A DNA stretch of 35,942 bases from CAXTEJ01 sp964243295 (GCA_964243295.1 CAXTEJ010000034.1:1-35942); one strand, 5' to 3'. Counted from the first letter of the stretch, positions 8,229-17,523 are shown. A program made the numbers and translations. The notes: generated from the letters alone by a model not told the origin.

Positions 8229-8465
8229 GAGTCGTTCTCCGTCAGGGAAGGGGACGGTACGGCACGGACGGCGGGGCGGTTGTTCGCGAGGTCACGCTAG
8301 GGGAGGTGTCGCCCCGGCAGTTCATCGCAGATCACCATCGGCGCAGCCCTTCTTTGTCGCGGAGGCCAATACGCCGCACCCCTGCGGGTCCGTAGCCTGC
8401 CCGGAATTCGACGCCTCGCGCCTGTCGGCAGTGGCTCCTCCCCCCGAGCAAAAAAGGAACCCCAC
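8229..8465. promoter_or_regulatory. divergent control region between serine hydrolase and peptide importer
   Basis: This 237-base region must carry both promoters. On the minus strand TAGCGT (8294-8299) is a plausible -10 for the hydrolase. On the plus strand TAGCCT (8393-8398) could serve the importer, without a clear -35. A hairpin or operator candidate CCGCA-CCCC-TGCGG spans 8374-8387. AAGGA at 8454-8458 is the ribosome binding site of the substrate-binding protein. No gene is seen here. The PucR-family regulator encoded downstream is a candidate to bind here, but its site is unknown. Confidence 0.4.
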
Positions 8466-10025
8466 GTGAGGCATCCGAGGGTCTGGGCCACAGCTAGCGT
8501 GGCGAGCGTCTCGCTCGTGCTCGTCGCATGCTCGTCCGGCGGCGGGGGCGCTGCCGGCTCCGACACCGCACCTGGCGCTGCGGGAGGCGACCTGGTGATG
8601 GCCCGAGCGGACGAAGCGAGCAGCCTGCTGCCGTCGGTGCCCACCGACAACGCGTCGATCTGGATCATCGAGGAGATCTACGACACCCTGCTCGTCCCCT
8701 CAGCGGACGGGCTCAAGGTCGAGCCCGCACTCGCGACGGCGTACAAGCAGTCCGCCGACCGGCTGAGCTGGACGTTCACCCTGCGCGACGGTGTCACCTT
8801 CAGCAACGGCCAGCCGCTGACGTCGGCCGACGTGAAGTTCTCCATCGACCAGAATCGCAAGGAGACGGCCCCCTTCTACTTCCTGGACGCGGTCATCAGC
8901 GACATCCAGACGCCGGACCCCAAGACCGTCGTGGTGAAGACCAAGGTGCCGTGGGCACCGCTGCCCTCGACGATGGCGCTCTACGCCAACTCGATCGTCC
9001 CGGCCAACTACGCCGGCAAGACTCCCGAGGCGTTCGGTGAGGCCCCCATCGGCTCCGGTGCGTTCGCCTTCGACCACTGGACCAGGGGCAGCGAGCTCAA
9101 GCTGGTCAAGAACGCGAAGTACTGGGACACGGGCAAGCCCAAGCTGGACTCCGTCACCTTCACGGTCGTCGCCGACAGCAACACCCGCTCGACCCAGCTT
9201 GCCGGCGGCCAGATCCAGATCAACGAGTTCCCGCCGTACTCGACCATCAAGTCGCTGCAGGCCCAGCCCAAGCTCAAGGTCGACGCGTTCGCCGCGAGCG
9301 AGGTCGACTACTTCAGCATGAACACCTCGCACAAGCCGTTCGACGACGTCAACGTCCGCCGGGCCATCGCCCAGGCGATCGACAAGGAGGCGATCCGCTC
9401 TGCCGTGCTGTTCGGCAACGGCGAGACCGCCTCGACGTTCCTGTCACCCAAGACGTGGGGGCACGACTCGACCGCCAAGGCGTTGCCGTTCGACGTCGCC
9501 GCCGCAAAGGCCACGTTGGCGAAATCTTCGCGCCCCAACGGGTTCGAGACGGCCATCGTGACGGCGGCCGGCAACCAGAACTCCGCCAGCCAGGCACAGC
9601 TGCTGCAGGCCGATCTGGCAAAGATCGGCATCACCGTGAAGCTGAAGACCCTCGACCCCTCGGCGCTGCGCGAGGCGCAGACCGCCGGCAACTTCGACAT
9701 GTCGCTCGGCTACTACACGACCGACGTCATTGACCCGGACGAGATCGCCCGCTTCGCTGGCACGCCGACCGGCGGCTCGAACCTGCTGTGGACCTTCTAC
9801 CAGAACGCCGATCTGCAGAAGCTCGCCGACCGCGCCAGCTCGAACCAGGACCAGTCCACCCGCAAAAAGGTTTATGACCAGATGCAGGCGATCATCCTGG
9901 AGCAGGCGCCGTTCGTCCCGCTGTACTACGCACCCTCGGTCTTCTCCTACTCAAAGCTGGTCCGCGGCTTCGCTCCGGGCGCCACCGGGAACTACTTCCT
10001 CAAGAACGTCTCGCTGGCGAAGTGA
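8466..10025 (+). CDS. peptide ABC transporter substrate-binding lipoprotein (DppA/OppA type)
   Basis: 519 residues of solute-binding protein family 5, which captures di- or oligopeptides outside the membrane for an ABC importer. A lipoprotein signal is clear: hydrophobic h-region followed by lipobox L19-V-A-C22 and a Ser/Gly-rich tether. Family features include WTFTLRDGVTFSNGQPLTSADV, GSGAFAFDHWTRGSELKLVKNAKYW, NTSHKPFDDVNVRRAIAQAID and a C-terminal QAPFVPLYY. The start is GTG at 8466 with AAGGA seven bases upstream. It is the first gene of an importer set and lies 52 bases before the first permease. The family also includes binders of nickel, opines and other small molecules, so the peptide assignment rests on the surrounding hydrolases. 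Confidence 0.93.
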   Translation: MRHPRVWATASVASVSLVLVACSSGGGGAAGSDTAPGAAGGDLVMARADEASSLLPSVPTDNASIWIIEEIYDTLLVPSADGLKVEPALATAYKQSADRLSWTFTLRDGVTFSNGQPLTSADVKFSIDQNRKETAPFYFLDAVISDIQTPDPKTVVVKTKVPWAPLPSTMALYANSIVPANYAGKTPEAFGEAPIGSGAFAFDHWTRGSELKLVKNAKYWDTGKPKLDSVTFTVVADSNTRSTQLAGGQIQINEFPPYSTIKSLQAQPKLKVDAFAASEVDYFSMNTSHKPFDDVNVRRAIAQAIDKEAIRSAVLFGNGETASTFLSPKTWGHDSTAKALPFDVAAAKATLAKSSRPNGFETAIVTAAGNQNSASQAQLLQADLAKIGITVKLKTLDPSALREAQTAGNFDMSLGYYTTDVIDPDEIARFAGTPTGGSNLLWTFYQNADLQKLADRASSNQDQSTRKKVYDQMQAIILEQAPFVPLYYAPSVFSYSKLVRGFAPGATGNYFLKNVSLAK

Positions 10026-10077
10026 CCACACGTCACCGCTCCGCGTCCGCTGGGACCTGCCCGCCCGGGAGGGCGTG

Positions 10078-11013
10078 ATGGCGCGATGGTTGGTCCGTCG
10101 GCTCATCCTCTCCGTCCCCGTGGTTTGGGGTGTCGTCACCATCTCGTTCGTGCTCATGCGCCTAGCCCCGGGTGACCCGGCGCGCAACGCGCTCGGCGAC
10201 AAGGCGGGCACTGCCGCCATCGCGGCCTTACGCCACCAGTGGGGTCTGGACCGGAGCCTGCCCCGGCAGTACCTCTCCTACCTCGGGGGCGCCGTGCGGG
10301 GCGACTTCGGTCAGTCCCTGTACTTCCGCACACCGATCTCGGGGCTGCTGCAGCAGCGGCTTCCCGTGACGCTCGCGTTGATCGTCTTGGCAGCCGTGCT
10401 GGCGGCGGTCATCGCCGTCCCGCTGGCCTCGCTCAGCGCGGCCCATCCGCACGGCGTCGTCGCCCACGTCACGAGAGTCGTGATCGCCATGCTCCAGGGT
10501 TCACCGACGTTCTTCGTGGGCGGCATGTTGCTTCTCTTCCTCGGGGTGAGGGTGGCGATCTTCCCGGCGGGCGGCTACCCCGCCGACGTCGCCGGGAGGG
10601 CACTCTCGCTCGTGCTGCCGGCCCTGACAATCGCCCTCAGCATCGTCCCGCTCCTTGTGCGGGGCTTGCGCGCGGCGATGGTCGAGTCGATGTCGAGCGA
10701 GTACGTCGCCTTCGCCCGGTCCAAGGGCTTGGCCGGCGGCGTCGTGCGGACGCGCTACGTCCTGCGCAACGCCGGCATCCCCGGCGTGAGCATCCTCGGC
10801 ATCCAAGTCGGCGCTCTCGCCAGCGGGGCGCTCGTCGTCGAGCAGGTGTTCGCCATCCCCGGGATGGGATCGATGCTGATGTCAGGCATCCTCAACCGCG
10901 ACTACCTCGTCGTGCAGGGGTGCACGCTGGTGTTCGGGCTGCTGGTGGTCGTCGTCTACCTGGCGACGGACCTCGCCTACGCCCGCCTCGACCCGAGGGC
11001 CCGGCTGGCATGA
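10078..11013 (+). CDS. peptide ABC transporter permease (DppB type)
   Basis: 311-residue inner-membrane permease. It has the typical DppB/OppB N-terminus (MARWLVRRLILSVPVVWGVVTISFVLMRLAPGDPA), a periplasmic segment with the family's GLDRSLPRQYLSYLGG...GDFGQSL, and about six membrane helices. The cytoplasmic coupling loop EYVAFARSKGLAGGVVRTRYVLRNA contacts the ATPases. The ATG at 10078 was chosen because GGGAGGG lies 4-5 bases upstream and the family N-terminus starts here. The stop overlaps the next permease start by four bases (ATGA). It works as a heterodimer with the following permease. Confidence 0.94.
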   Translation: MARWLVRRLILSVPVVWGVVTISFVLMRLAPGDPARNALGDKAGTAAIAALRHQWGLDRSLPRQYLSYLGGAVRGDFGQSLYFRTPISGLLQQRLPVTLALIVLAAVLAAVIAVPLASLSAAHPHGVVAHVTRVVIAMLQGSPTFFVGGMLLLFLGVRVAIFPAGGYPADVAGRALSLVLPALTIALSIVPLLVRGLRAAMVESMSSEYVAFARSKGLAGGVVRTRYVLRNAGIPGVSILGIQVGALASGALVVEQVFAIPGMGSMLMSGILNRDYLVVQGCTLVFGLLVVVVYLATDLAYARLDPRARLA

Positions 11014-11879
11014 GCGACGTCCCCGCGATCACGCCCGCCGTCCAGACCAGGCTGCTGCTGCCCTCGGGCAGCGGGCGCACGAACCTGTCACTGGTCATTG
11101 GTCTGGCGATCTTCGCCGTCATCGCCGGGGCTGCGATCGCCGCTCCGCTGCTGACGAGCTGGGACCCCATCGAGCCGGACGCGGTCCACGCCCTGCTCTC
11201 ACCGTCCGCGACGCACCTGCTCGGCACCGACAACCTGGGCCGCGACGTCTTCGCGCGCGTCCTGTACGGCGCCCGGAGCGACCTGACCGTCGCGGCCGCC
11301 GCAGTGGCAGCGCCGTTCGCCATCGGGCTCTTGCTCGGTATCGTCTGCGGTTATGTCGGCGGACTGTTCGACATGGTGGCGATGAGGGTGGCGGACATAG
11401 TCACGGCGTTCCCGTTCTTCATCCTCGTCATCTCCCTCGTCTTCGTCCTCGGCGGCGGCGTGTGGACGATCTTCGTGGCCATCACCGCGGTCTCCTGGGT
11501 CGCCTATGCCCGCCTGGTCCGCGCGGAGGCGATGGTGTTGCGGAACACCGAGTTTGTGGCGGCCTGCCGGGCGGGCGGGATCTCGCTGCCGCGCATCCTC
11601 GTGCGGCACATCGCGCCCAACGTCCTGACCCAGGCAGTGGTCTTCGCGATGAGCGACATCGTGCTGAACGTCGGCGTCATCGTGACGTTGAGCTATTTCG
11701 GCCTGGGCATCGTCCCGCCGACGCCGGACTGGGGCGCGATGATGGCGGACGGGCAGCAGTTCCTCGCTGCCGGCTACCTCGGGCTGACGCTCTACCCGGC
11801 GGCCGCCGTGATGCTCACGAGCCTCGCCCTCTCGCTGGTGGGCGAGGGCCTCGCCCATGCCCTGCGGATCGAGCGGTAG
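11010..11879 (+). CDS. peptide ABC transporter permease (DppC type)
   Basis: 289 residues. After a cytoplasmic N-terminal tail come the first membrane helix (LSLVIGLAIFAVIAGAAIAAPLL), the DppC-type signature HLLGTDNLGRDVFARVLYGARSDL, and the coupling loop EAMVLRNTEFVAACRAGGISLPRILVRHIAPN, in about six helices overall. The start ATG overlaps the stop of the previous permease (ATGA), implying translational coupling. The first ATPase gene begins eight bases after the stop. Together with the upstream permease it forms the translocation channel of the importer. Confidence 0.94.
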   Translation: MSDVPAITPAVQTRLLLPSGSGRTNLSLVIGLAIFAVIAGAAIAAPLLTSWDPIEPDAVHALLSPSATHLLGTDNLGRDVFARVLYGARSDLTVAAAAVAAPFAIGLLLGIVCGYVGGLFDMVAMRVADIVTAFPFFILVISLVFVLGGGVWTIFVAITAVSWVAYARLVRAEAMVLRNTEFVAACRAGGISLPRILVRHIAPNVLTQAVVFAMSDIVLNVGVIVTLSYFGLGIVPPTPDWGAMMADGQQFLAAGYLGLTLYPAAAVMLTSLALSLVGEGLAHALRIER

Positions 11880-11887
11880 GGCCGACC

Positions 11888-12919
11888 GTGAGCGAACCCG
11901 TCCTCTCCGTCGAGCACCTCACCGTCAGCACAGGGAAGGGTCAGCCGACCAGCCACATCCTCGAGGACGTTTCCTTCACGGTCCGGCCCGGCGAGGCACG
12001 GGGTTTCGTCGGCGAGTCCGGTTCGGGCAAGAGCATGACCCTGCGCGCCATCCTCGGGATCCTGCCGGCGTCGATCACCGTGACCGGCGGCAGCATCAGC
12101 TTCCAGGGGGAGCGGATCGTCTCCGCCGGCCAGGACGGCCGCGCGTCGTCCCGGCTCGCGAAGATCCGGGGCACGGGGATCTCGATGATCTTCCAGGAGC
12201 CATCGGTCTCGCTGAACCCCGTCACGACCGTGGGCGAGCAGATCGTGGACGCCGTCCGCCGCCGCGAGCACATGTCACGCCGAGCGGCCCGCGAGTACGC
12301 GCTGCACCTGATGAACCTGGTCGGCATCCACGACGCGCCGAGCAAGCTGGGCGCCTACCCGTTCGAGCTCTCGGGCGGCCTACGACAGCGCGTCATGATC
12401 GCGGCGGCCGTCGCCGGCAAGCCGCAGCTGCTGCTCTGCGACGAGCCGACGACCGCGCTCGACGTGACGGTGCAGGCCCAGATCCTCGCGCTCTTCACCC
12501 ACCTGCGGGACGACCTCGACGCGGCCCTGCTGTACGTGACGCACGACCTGGCCGTGGTCGCGCAGCTGTGCGACTCGTTGACGGTGCTCTACTCCGGCAA
12601 GGTGATGGAGAGCCGGCAGGACCTGCACGCAGCGCTCGACGACCCTCGGCACCCCTACACCCGTGCCCTGCTGCAGTCGACGCCCGACATCGACCGCATC
12701 GAGCAACGGCTGCGCACGATTCCCGGCAGCGCGCCGTCCCCGGCGGACCGTCCCGACGGCTGTCCGTTCGCGCCGCGCTGCGACCGCGTGCAGGAGGACT
12801 GCCGGAGCGGCGTCGTGCCCAACGTGTCGACAGCACCTGAGGTGGTGGTGCACTGCCGGCACCCGGTCGGGACTGTTGGTGTCGCCACCGACCTCGCGCC
12901 GGACCGAGCCCGCGCATGA
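11888..12919 (+). CDS. peptide ABC transporter ATP-binding protein (DppD type)
   Basis: 343 residues. The Walker A motif GESGSGKS is at about 42-49, the Q-loop is in MIFQEPSVSLNPV, the signature is LSGGLRQR (Leu in place of the usual Met/Gln), Walker B is LLLCDEPTT, and the H-loop is in YVTHDLAVV. The C-terminus carries the oligopeptide/dipeptide extension with cysteines (CPFAPRCDRVQEDC) found in peptide and nickel importers. The GTG at 11888 fits the family N-terminus. Its 3' end overlaps the next ATPase gene by four bases. It pairs with that protein to power peptide uptake. Confidence 0.94.
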   Translation: MSEPVLSVEHLTVSTGKGQPTSHILEDVSFTVRPGEARGFVGESGSGKSMTLRAILGILPASITVTGGSISFQGERIVSAGQDGRASSRLAKIRGTGISMIFQEPSVSLNPVTTVGEQIVDAVRRREHMSRRAAREYALHLMNLVGIHDAPSKLGAYPFELSGGLRQRVMIAAAVAGKPQLLLCDEPTTALDVTVQAQILALFTHLRDDLDAALLYVTHDLAVVAQLCDSLTVLYSGKVMESRQDLHAALDDPRHPYTRALLQSTPDIDRIEQRLRTIPGSAPSPADRPDGCPFAPRCDRVQEDCRSGVVPNVSTAPEVVVHCRHPVGTVGVATDLAPDRARA

Positions 12920-13743
12920 ACGCCGAGACACCGCTCCTGCAGTGCACCGACGTCGTCGTCGGCTTCCCGCACAAGCGCGGCAAAGGTGTCTTCTACGCCG
13001 TGCAGAAGGCGTCGCTCTCGGTCGGGGCCGGCGAGGTCGTCGGTCTCGTGGGCGAGTCCGGGTCGGGCAAGTCGACGCTGGCGCGGGTGATCGTCGGCCT
13101 GCAGCCCACGGACGGCGGCACGGTCGTCTTCGACGGCCGGCAGCTCGGCAACCGGCGGAGCCTCGCTGACCGCCATGAGATCCAGATGGTCTTCCAGGAC
13201 CCCTACGGCTCGCTCGACCCGAGGATGAGCATCCGGTCGACCCTGTCGGAGATGGTGCGGCGGCACAGTCCGCTCCGGGGCAGCGAGGTCCGGGCGCGCT
13301 GTCTGGAGCTACTCGAGATGGTCCAGCTGCCGACGAGCATCCTCGACTCGCGTCCGGCCGGGATGTCCGGTGGCCAGCGCCAACGTGTGGCGATCGCGCG
13401 GGCGCTCTCGGCCAACCCCCGGCTGCTCGTCGCAGACGAGGCGGTGGCAGCACTGGACGTCTCGATCCAGGCCGGGATCGTGAACCTCCTGGCGGACCTG
13501 CGCCAGGACGTTGGGCTGTCGATCCTGTTCATCTCGCACGACCTGTCGATCGTCCGGACGCTGTGCGACCGGGTGAGCGTGATCTACCGCGGCGAGATCA
13601 TCGAGGAACAGCCGTGCGCCGACCTCTTCGCCAACCCGCAGCACGAGTACACGCAGGCGCTTCTGGGCGCCATCCCGCGCATCCGCGGGCCGCGGTCGGC
13701 CGGCCTGTCCGCGGGTCGCGGACTCCGGGCCGGCGCGTCGTGA
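12916..13743 (+). CDS. peptide ABC transporter ATP-binding protein (DppF type)
   Basis: 275 residues, the second ATPase of the importer. Walker A is GESGSGKS (about 46-53), the Q-loop is MVFQDPYGSLDPRMS, the signature MSGGQRQRV, Walker B LLVADEAVAALDVS, and the H-loop FISHDLSIV. It is shorter than many DppF proteins and lacks the cysteine-containing oligopeptide extension, ending in a Gly/Arg-rich tail. The ATG overlaps the upstream ATPase stop by four bases (ATGA). Only 53 bases separate it from the PucR-family regulator, which has its own leaderless promoter. Confidence 0.94.
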   Translation: MNAETPLLQCTDVVVGFPHKRGKGVFYAVQKASLSVGAGEVVGLVGESGSGKSTLARVIVGLQPTDGGTVVFDGRQLGNRRSLADRHEIQMVFQDPYGSLDPRMSIRSTLSEMVRRHSPLRGSEVRARCLELLEMVQLPTSILDSRPAGMSGGQRQRVAIARALSANPRLLVADEAVAALDVSIQAGIVNLLADLRQDVGLSILFISHDLSIVRTLCDRVSVIYRGEIIEEQPCADLFANPQHEYTQALLGAIPRIRGPRSAGLSAGRGLRAGAS

Positions 13744-13783
13744 GCGCGCAGCAGGCCGTGCTCCCCCCGAGACGTCGGCGGCC

Positions 13784-13789
13784 TAGCAT
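13784..13789 (+). promoter_or_regulatory. -10 box of a leaderless promoter for the PucR-family gene
   Basis: TAGCAT followed by 7 bases and the GTG at 13797, the arrangement of a leaderless transcript. It fixes the start choice of the regulator and suggests that the regulator can be expressed independently of the importer. Confidence 0.55.
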
Positions 13790-13796
13790 CCGTGGC

Positions 13797-15419
13797 GTGG
13801 AGTCATCGCCCAACGTGCAAGGCGACGAGCCGGACCTGCGTGAACATCCGGCGCCGATCCGCGTCGGCGACCTCATCGAGACCCTGGGTCACCACGTCCT
13901 CCACCTGGTTTGCGCCCCGCAGGGCACCGACCACCCCCTCAGCGGACCACTGGTCAGCGGGCTTGACGACGAGGGCTCGGCGTCCGACCGGATCCTCCTC
14001 GCGGCGCGGGTGGCCCACAGCGACGCCGAGCTCGTGGACATGGTCCGCGAGGCGGCTCGACGCGACTGCCCGGCCGTCGTGGTGAAGGCCGCCGCCGTCG
14101 AGCCGCGCGTCATCCGCGAAGCGGGCGCCGAGCACGGCGTCGCCGTGTTCATCACCCCGCAGGACATGTCCTGGCGGCATCTGGACCAGCTGGTCGCCGC
14201 CGCCTGCCACCCGAGGCCGGGCAGCGTGCGGAGCTCGTCCCTCACGCCGTCCTCGGACCTGTTCTCCCTGGCCAACGAGATCGCGTACGCCGTCGGCGGG
14301 GCAGTGACGATCGAGGACGCGTCGGACCGCGTCCTCGCCCACTCGAACCTTCCGCACCAGGAAATCGACGAGTCACGACGAAAGACCATCCTCGGGCGCC
14401 AGGTGCCCGGCGAGGCGAAGAAGCACAACGAGGCACCCCAGAGCGACCCGCACGGGGCCGTCGTCCACATGACTCCGGTCTGGGCGGGCGAGCTCGGCCG
14501 GATGGCCGTCGCGGTCAGGTGGGGGCCGGAGGTCCTGGGCACGATCTGGGTGGTCGAGCGGGAGCTCCTCGGGCCTGAGGCGGAGCGGGAGCTCCGGCAG
14601 GCGGCATCCGTCACCGCCCTGCACCTCATGCGGTCGCGGCACGCTGAGGACCCGCAGCGGCGCGCGCGGGTCGAGGCGCTGATGAGCCTGCTCGACGGGG
14701 GTGGGAGCACGACCGCGGCCGCGGCCGTGCTCGGCCTGGACGGCGGGCTCTCCTACGCCGTCCTCGCGCTGGGCCCCGCGCCGGGGGTTGCGGACCCCGA
14801 CGTCAGCACGGCTCGGCTGCTCGAGGTGGCCGGGGTGTACTGCGGCGCCTGGCACCCGTCGTCCCTGTGCGCGATCTCGGGGACGACCGTCTACGCGCTC
14901 GTGCCGGTGCGGGAGACGACCGGGGCGCGCGAGCACCTCAAGCGGGTGGCGCGGGACGTCGTCCGGACCGTCGCGCGCACGTACTCGTTCGACGTGTCCG
15001 TGGGGATCGGCTCGATCGCGACCGGTCAGGACGAGGTCCACGCCAGCCGGCGGGTGGCCGACACGGTGCTGCGGGCCATCGCCCAAGAGTCGGACGTCGA
15101 CGTCGCGACCGCTGACGAGGTGCGCAGCCGCGTGGTGCTCGCCGAGCTGCGGGCGACCGCCTTGCCGCTCTTCGGCCTCGGCGTCAGCCCGGTGCAGGCG
15201 CTGCTCGAGGACGACCGGCGCCGGGGCACCGAGCACGCCAAGACCCTGCTGGCCTGGCTCGATTCCTTCGGCGAGGCGCGGACGGCGGCGGCGGTGCTTT
15301 TCGTCCACGAGAACACCCTGCGCTACCGGGTGCGCCGCATCAGCGAACGGTTCGAGATCGACCTGGACGACCCGTACGTGCGGCTCGTCACCTGGCTGGA
15401 GCTGCGCCTGAGGGCGTGA
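13797..15419 (+). CDS. PucR/CdaR-family transcriptional regulator
   Basis: 540 residues. The N-terminal region (IRVGDLIETLGHHVLHLVCAPQG, ILLAARVAHSDAELVDMVREAARRDCPAVVV) resembles the PucR ligand domain. A GAF-like middle part contains DLFSLANEIAYAVGGAVTIEDASDRVLAHS. A degenerate GGDEF-like region follows, and the C-terminus is the PucR helix-turn-helix (ARTAAAVLFVHENTLRYRVRRISERFEIDLDDPYVRL). Family members typically activate catabolic genes (purines, amino acids, gamma-aminobutyrate) in response to small molecules. GTG 13797 is supported by the leaderless -10 box. It lies between the importer and the M20/GNAT/racemase operon, so it probably controls one or both; the inducer is unknown. Confidence 0.9.
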   Translation: MESSPNVQGDEPDLREHPAPIRVGDLIETLGHHVLHLVCAPQGTDHPLSGPLVSGLDDEGSASDRILLAARVAHSDAELVDMVREAARRDCPAVVVKAAAVEPRVIREAGAEHGVAVFITPQDMSWRHLDQLVAAACHPRPGSVRSSSLTPSSDLFSLANEIAYAVGGAVTIEDASDRVLAHSNLPHQEIDESRRKTILGRQVPGEAKKHNEAPQSDPHGAVVHMTPVWAGELGRMAVAVRWGPEVLGTIWVVERELLGPEAERELRQAASVTALHLMRSRHAEDPQRRARVEALMSLLDGGGSTTAAAAVLGLDGGLSYAVLALGPAPGVADPDVSTARLLEVAGVYCGAWHPSSLCAISGTTVYALVPVRETTGAREHLKRVARDVVRTVARTYSFDVSVGIGSIATGQDEVHASRRVADTVLRAIAQESDVDVATADEVRSRVVLAELRATALPLFGLGVSPVQALLEDDRRRGTEHAKTLLAWLDSFGEARTAAAVLFVHENTLRYRVRRISERFEIDLDDPYVRLVTWLELRLRA

Positions 15420-15533
15420 CGGCTGCGGTTCGTCGTCACGGACAGCCAAGCGCAACGACTTTGGGTCCAGCCGCTGATGTTTCGGAACCGGAGCACGACG
15501 GACACTGAACGCCGCACTCATCGAGGAGGACCT
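15420..15533 (+). promoter_or_regulatory. intergenic leader before the D-amino acid conversion operon
   Basis: 114 bases without a gene. It contains a CAGC-C-GCTG palindrome (15468-15476) and a GGCTG/CAGCC inverted pair nearer the regulator stop. The strong AGGAGG ribosome binding site at 15524-15529 sits four bases before the GTG at 15534. It is a likely promoter region and a plausible PucR target, but no confident -35/-10 pair is seen. Confidence 0.4.
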
Positions 15534-16694
15534 GTGGCGCTTTCCGTTCGCCCGCAGCCTGCCCCGTCGCCCGTCGTGGAGGCCAGGTTGGAACGGATGC
15601 TCGGCCAGGCCATGGACCTCATCGCGTCGGAGTCGCCGTCCGACGACCTGGTGGCGCTGGCCGGGTGCGCCGACCTCGTCGCCGACATCGGTCTGCGTGA
15701 GCTGGGTTTCGAGCCGGAGCGCGTGAGCGTCGACGGTCGTCACCACCTGAGGTGGCGGCTCGGTTCCGGCGCGCCGAAGGTCCTGGTGCTCGCCCACTAC
15801 GACACTGTCTGGCCCGTCGGCACCCTCGACACCATCCCGTGCACCGTCGTCGACGGCGTCCTGCGGGGGCCGGGGTGCTTCGACATGAAGGTGGGGCTGG
15901 TCATGGCCCTGCACGCGCTCGCGGACCTCGGGGAGCACCGCGACGGGGTCACCCTGCTGGTCACGGGCGACGAGGAGATCGGGTCCGGGACCTCGCGCGA
16001 GCTCATCGAGCGCGAGGCCGCCGGGTGCCGCGCTGCCCTGGTGCTCGAGGCTGCCGGCCCGGGCGGGGCGCTGAAGACCGAGCGCAAGGGTGCCGGGACG
16101 TACCGGGTGAGCGTGCACGGCCGGGCGGCGCACGCGGGGCTGGAGCCCGGGCGGGGCGTCAACGCAGGGGTCGAGCTCGCACGGCAGATCACCCGCATCG
16201 CCGCGCTGGGGGACGCGGCGCGCGGCACCTCCGTCACCCCGACCACCGTGCGTGCAGGCACGACCGCGAACACCGTGCCCGAGCACGCATCAGTGGACGT
16301 CGACGTGCGGGTCACCGGCACCGCCGAAGAGCGCCGGGTGAGCGAGGCCCTGTCCGCGCTGGCTCCCTCGTTGGACGGAGCGCGGATCGAGGTCTCCGGG
16401 GGGGCTCACCGCCCGCCCTTGACCCGCGTCTCCAGCTCCGCCCTGTTCGTGCTCGCGCAGGACGTCGCGCGGCAGACCGGCCTGCTCGAGCTGCGCGAGT
16501 GCGCCGTCGGCGGCGCCTCGGACGGCAACCTCACCGCCGGGGTCGGCACGCCCACGCTCGACGGGCTCGGCGCGGTCGGCGGGGGCGCCCACGCGAGCGA
16601 CGAGCACGTCGTGGTCGAGCACGTCGTCCCACGCACCGCCCTGCTCACCGGCCTCATCCGTCGCCTCCTCAAGGAAGACGACAATGGCGCCTGA
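15534..16694 (+). CDS. M20 family metallohydrolase (probable N-succinyl/N-acyl-L-amino acid amidohydrolase)
   Basis: 386 residues of the M20/ArgE/CPG2 family, a dizinc amidohydrolase. The zinc ligands and catalytic residues are all present: H88 in LAHYDTVWP, D117 in GPGCFDMKVG, catalytic E147 and ligand E148 in TGDEEIGSG, E172 in LEAAGPGG, and H353 in GGGAHASDEH. A dimerisation domain carries VHGRAAHAGLEPGRGVNA. There is no signal peptide, so it is cytoplasmic. GTG 15534 is chosen for its AGGAGG site. It overlaps the downstream GNAT gene by 11 bases. Next to a GNAT and an N-succinylamino acid racemase it most likely removes the succinyl (or another acyl) group from the L-isomer, the irreversible last step of D-to-L conversion. 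A carboxypeptidase G2-like role is the main alternative. Confidence 0.88.
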   Translation: MALSVRPQPAPSPVVEARLERMLGQAMDLIASESPSDDLVALAGCADLVADIGLRELGFEPERVSVDGRHHLRWRLGSGAPKVLVLAHYDTVWPVGTLDTIPCTVVDGVLRGPGCFDMKVGLVMALHALADLGEHRDGVTLLVTGDEEIGSGTSRELIEREAAGCRAALVLEAAGPGGALKTERKGAGTYRVSVHGRAAHAGLEPGRGVNAGVELARQITRIAALGDAARGTSVTPTTVRAGTTANTVPEHASVDVDVRVTGTAEERRVSEALSALAPSLDGARIEVSGGAHRPPLTRVSSSALFVLAQDVARQTGLLELRECAVGGASDGNLTAGVGTPTLDGLGAVGGGAHASDEHVVVEHVVPRTALLTGLIRRLLKEDDNGA

Positions 16695-17523
16695 GTCGGT
16701 CGGGAGGACAGCGACGGTCGGGACCGACTCATGGGCGGACGACGAGGCCGCCGCATCCCGGGCGAAGGTCAGCGTGCGCGTCCTGGACGGCATCGCGCAG
16801 ATGCGTCCCGCGAGCGATCTGCTGGACGGGATCTGGGGCGCCAGCAACCGGTCGCGACAGGTCGACCCGCGGCTGATGGTGGCGATCGCCGAGGCCGGTG
16901 GCTACGTCGCCGGCGCGTTCGACGGCACCCAGATCGTCGCCGCAGCCGTCGGCTTCCCGCGACACCCCTCCGGCCTGCACTCGCACATCGCCGGGGTCGA
17001 CCCAGCATTCGCGAACCGTGGCGTGGGGACGGCGCTGAAGCTGCACCAGCGGGCGTGGTGCCTCGACCGCGGCATCCTCACCGTCACCTGGACCTTCGAC
17101 CCCCTCGTCGCGCGCAACGCCCACCTCAACCTGACGCGCCTCGGCGCCACGGTCGAGAAGTACCTCGTCGACGTCTACGGGTCGATGAACGACGCCCTGA
17201 ACCGCGACGACCCGAGCGACCGCCTTCTCGTGCGGTGGGACCTGGCCGCAACCGGGCATGTGGAACCGGACGAGCTCGGGGGTTCGCTGCTCGTCGACGA
17301 GCGTGGCGGGGAGCCCGTCGTCACTGCCCGGCGGGGCGGCGAACCCGGGCGGCTGCTCGTCGCCGTCCCGGCTGACATCGCCTCGCTGCGGCGCACAAAC
17401 CCTTCGGCGGCCAAGCGGTGGCGGTCCGCGGTCAGGGACGCGTTGTCCCCCGCCCTCGCGGACGGCTGGCTCGTCGAGGGGTTCGACCGCACCGGCCACT
17501 ACGTCCTGGGAGCTCCACGGTGA
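16684..17523 (+). CDS. GNAT-superfamily N-acyltransferase (COG3375 type), probable D-amino acid N-succinyltransferase
   Basis: 279 residues. The acyl-CoA binding core is IAGVDPAFANRGVGTALKLHQRAWCLDRG, followed by the COG3375 hallmark ITVTWTFDPLVARNAHLNLTRLGATVEKYLVDVYG (written here in parts: TWTFDPLVARNAHLN and GATVEKYLVDVYG) and SDRLLVRWDL. The length is typical of this subgroup and longer than simple GNATs. The ATG at 16684 lies inside the end of the M20 gene and has AAGGA at 16671-16675. Relatives of this group occur with racemases of the enolase superfamily and, in the published Geobacillus pathway, succinylate D-amino acids using succinyl-CoA. The same role is inferred here; the exact acyl donor and the D-amino acid specificity cannot be read from the sequence. 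Confidence 0.85.
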   Translation: MAPESVGRTATVGTDSWADDEAAASRAKVSVRVLDGIAQMRPASDLLDGIWGASNRSRQVDPRLMVAIAEAGGYVAGAFDGTQIVAAAVGFPRHPSGLHSHIAGVDPAFANRGVGTALKLHQRAWCLDRGILTVTWTFDPLVARNAHLNLTRLGATVEKYLVDVYGSMNDALNRDDPSDRLLVRWDLAATGHVEPDELGGSLLVDERGGEPVVTARRGGEPGRLLVAVPADIASLRRTNPSAAKRWRSAVRDALSPALADGWLVEGFDRTGHYVLGAPR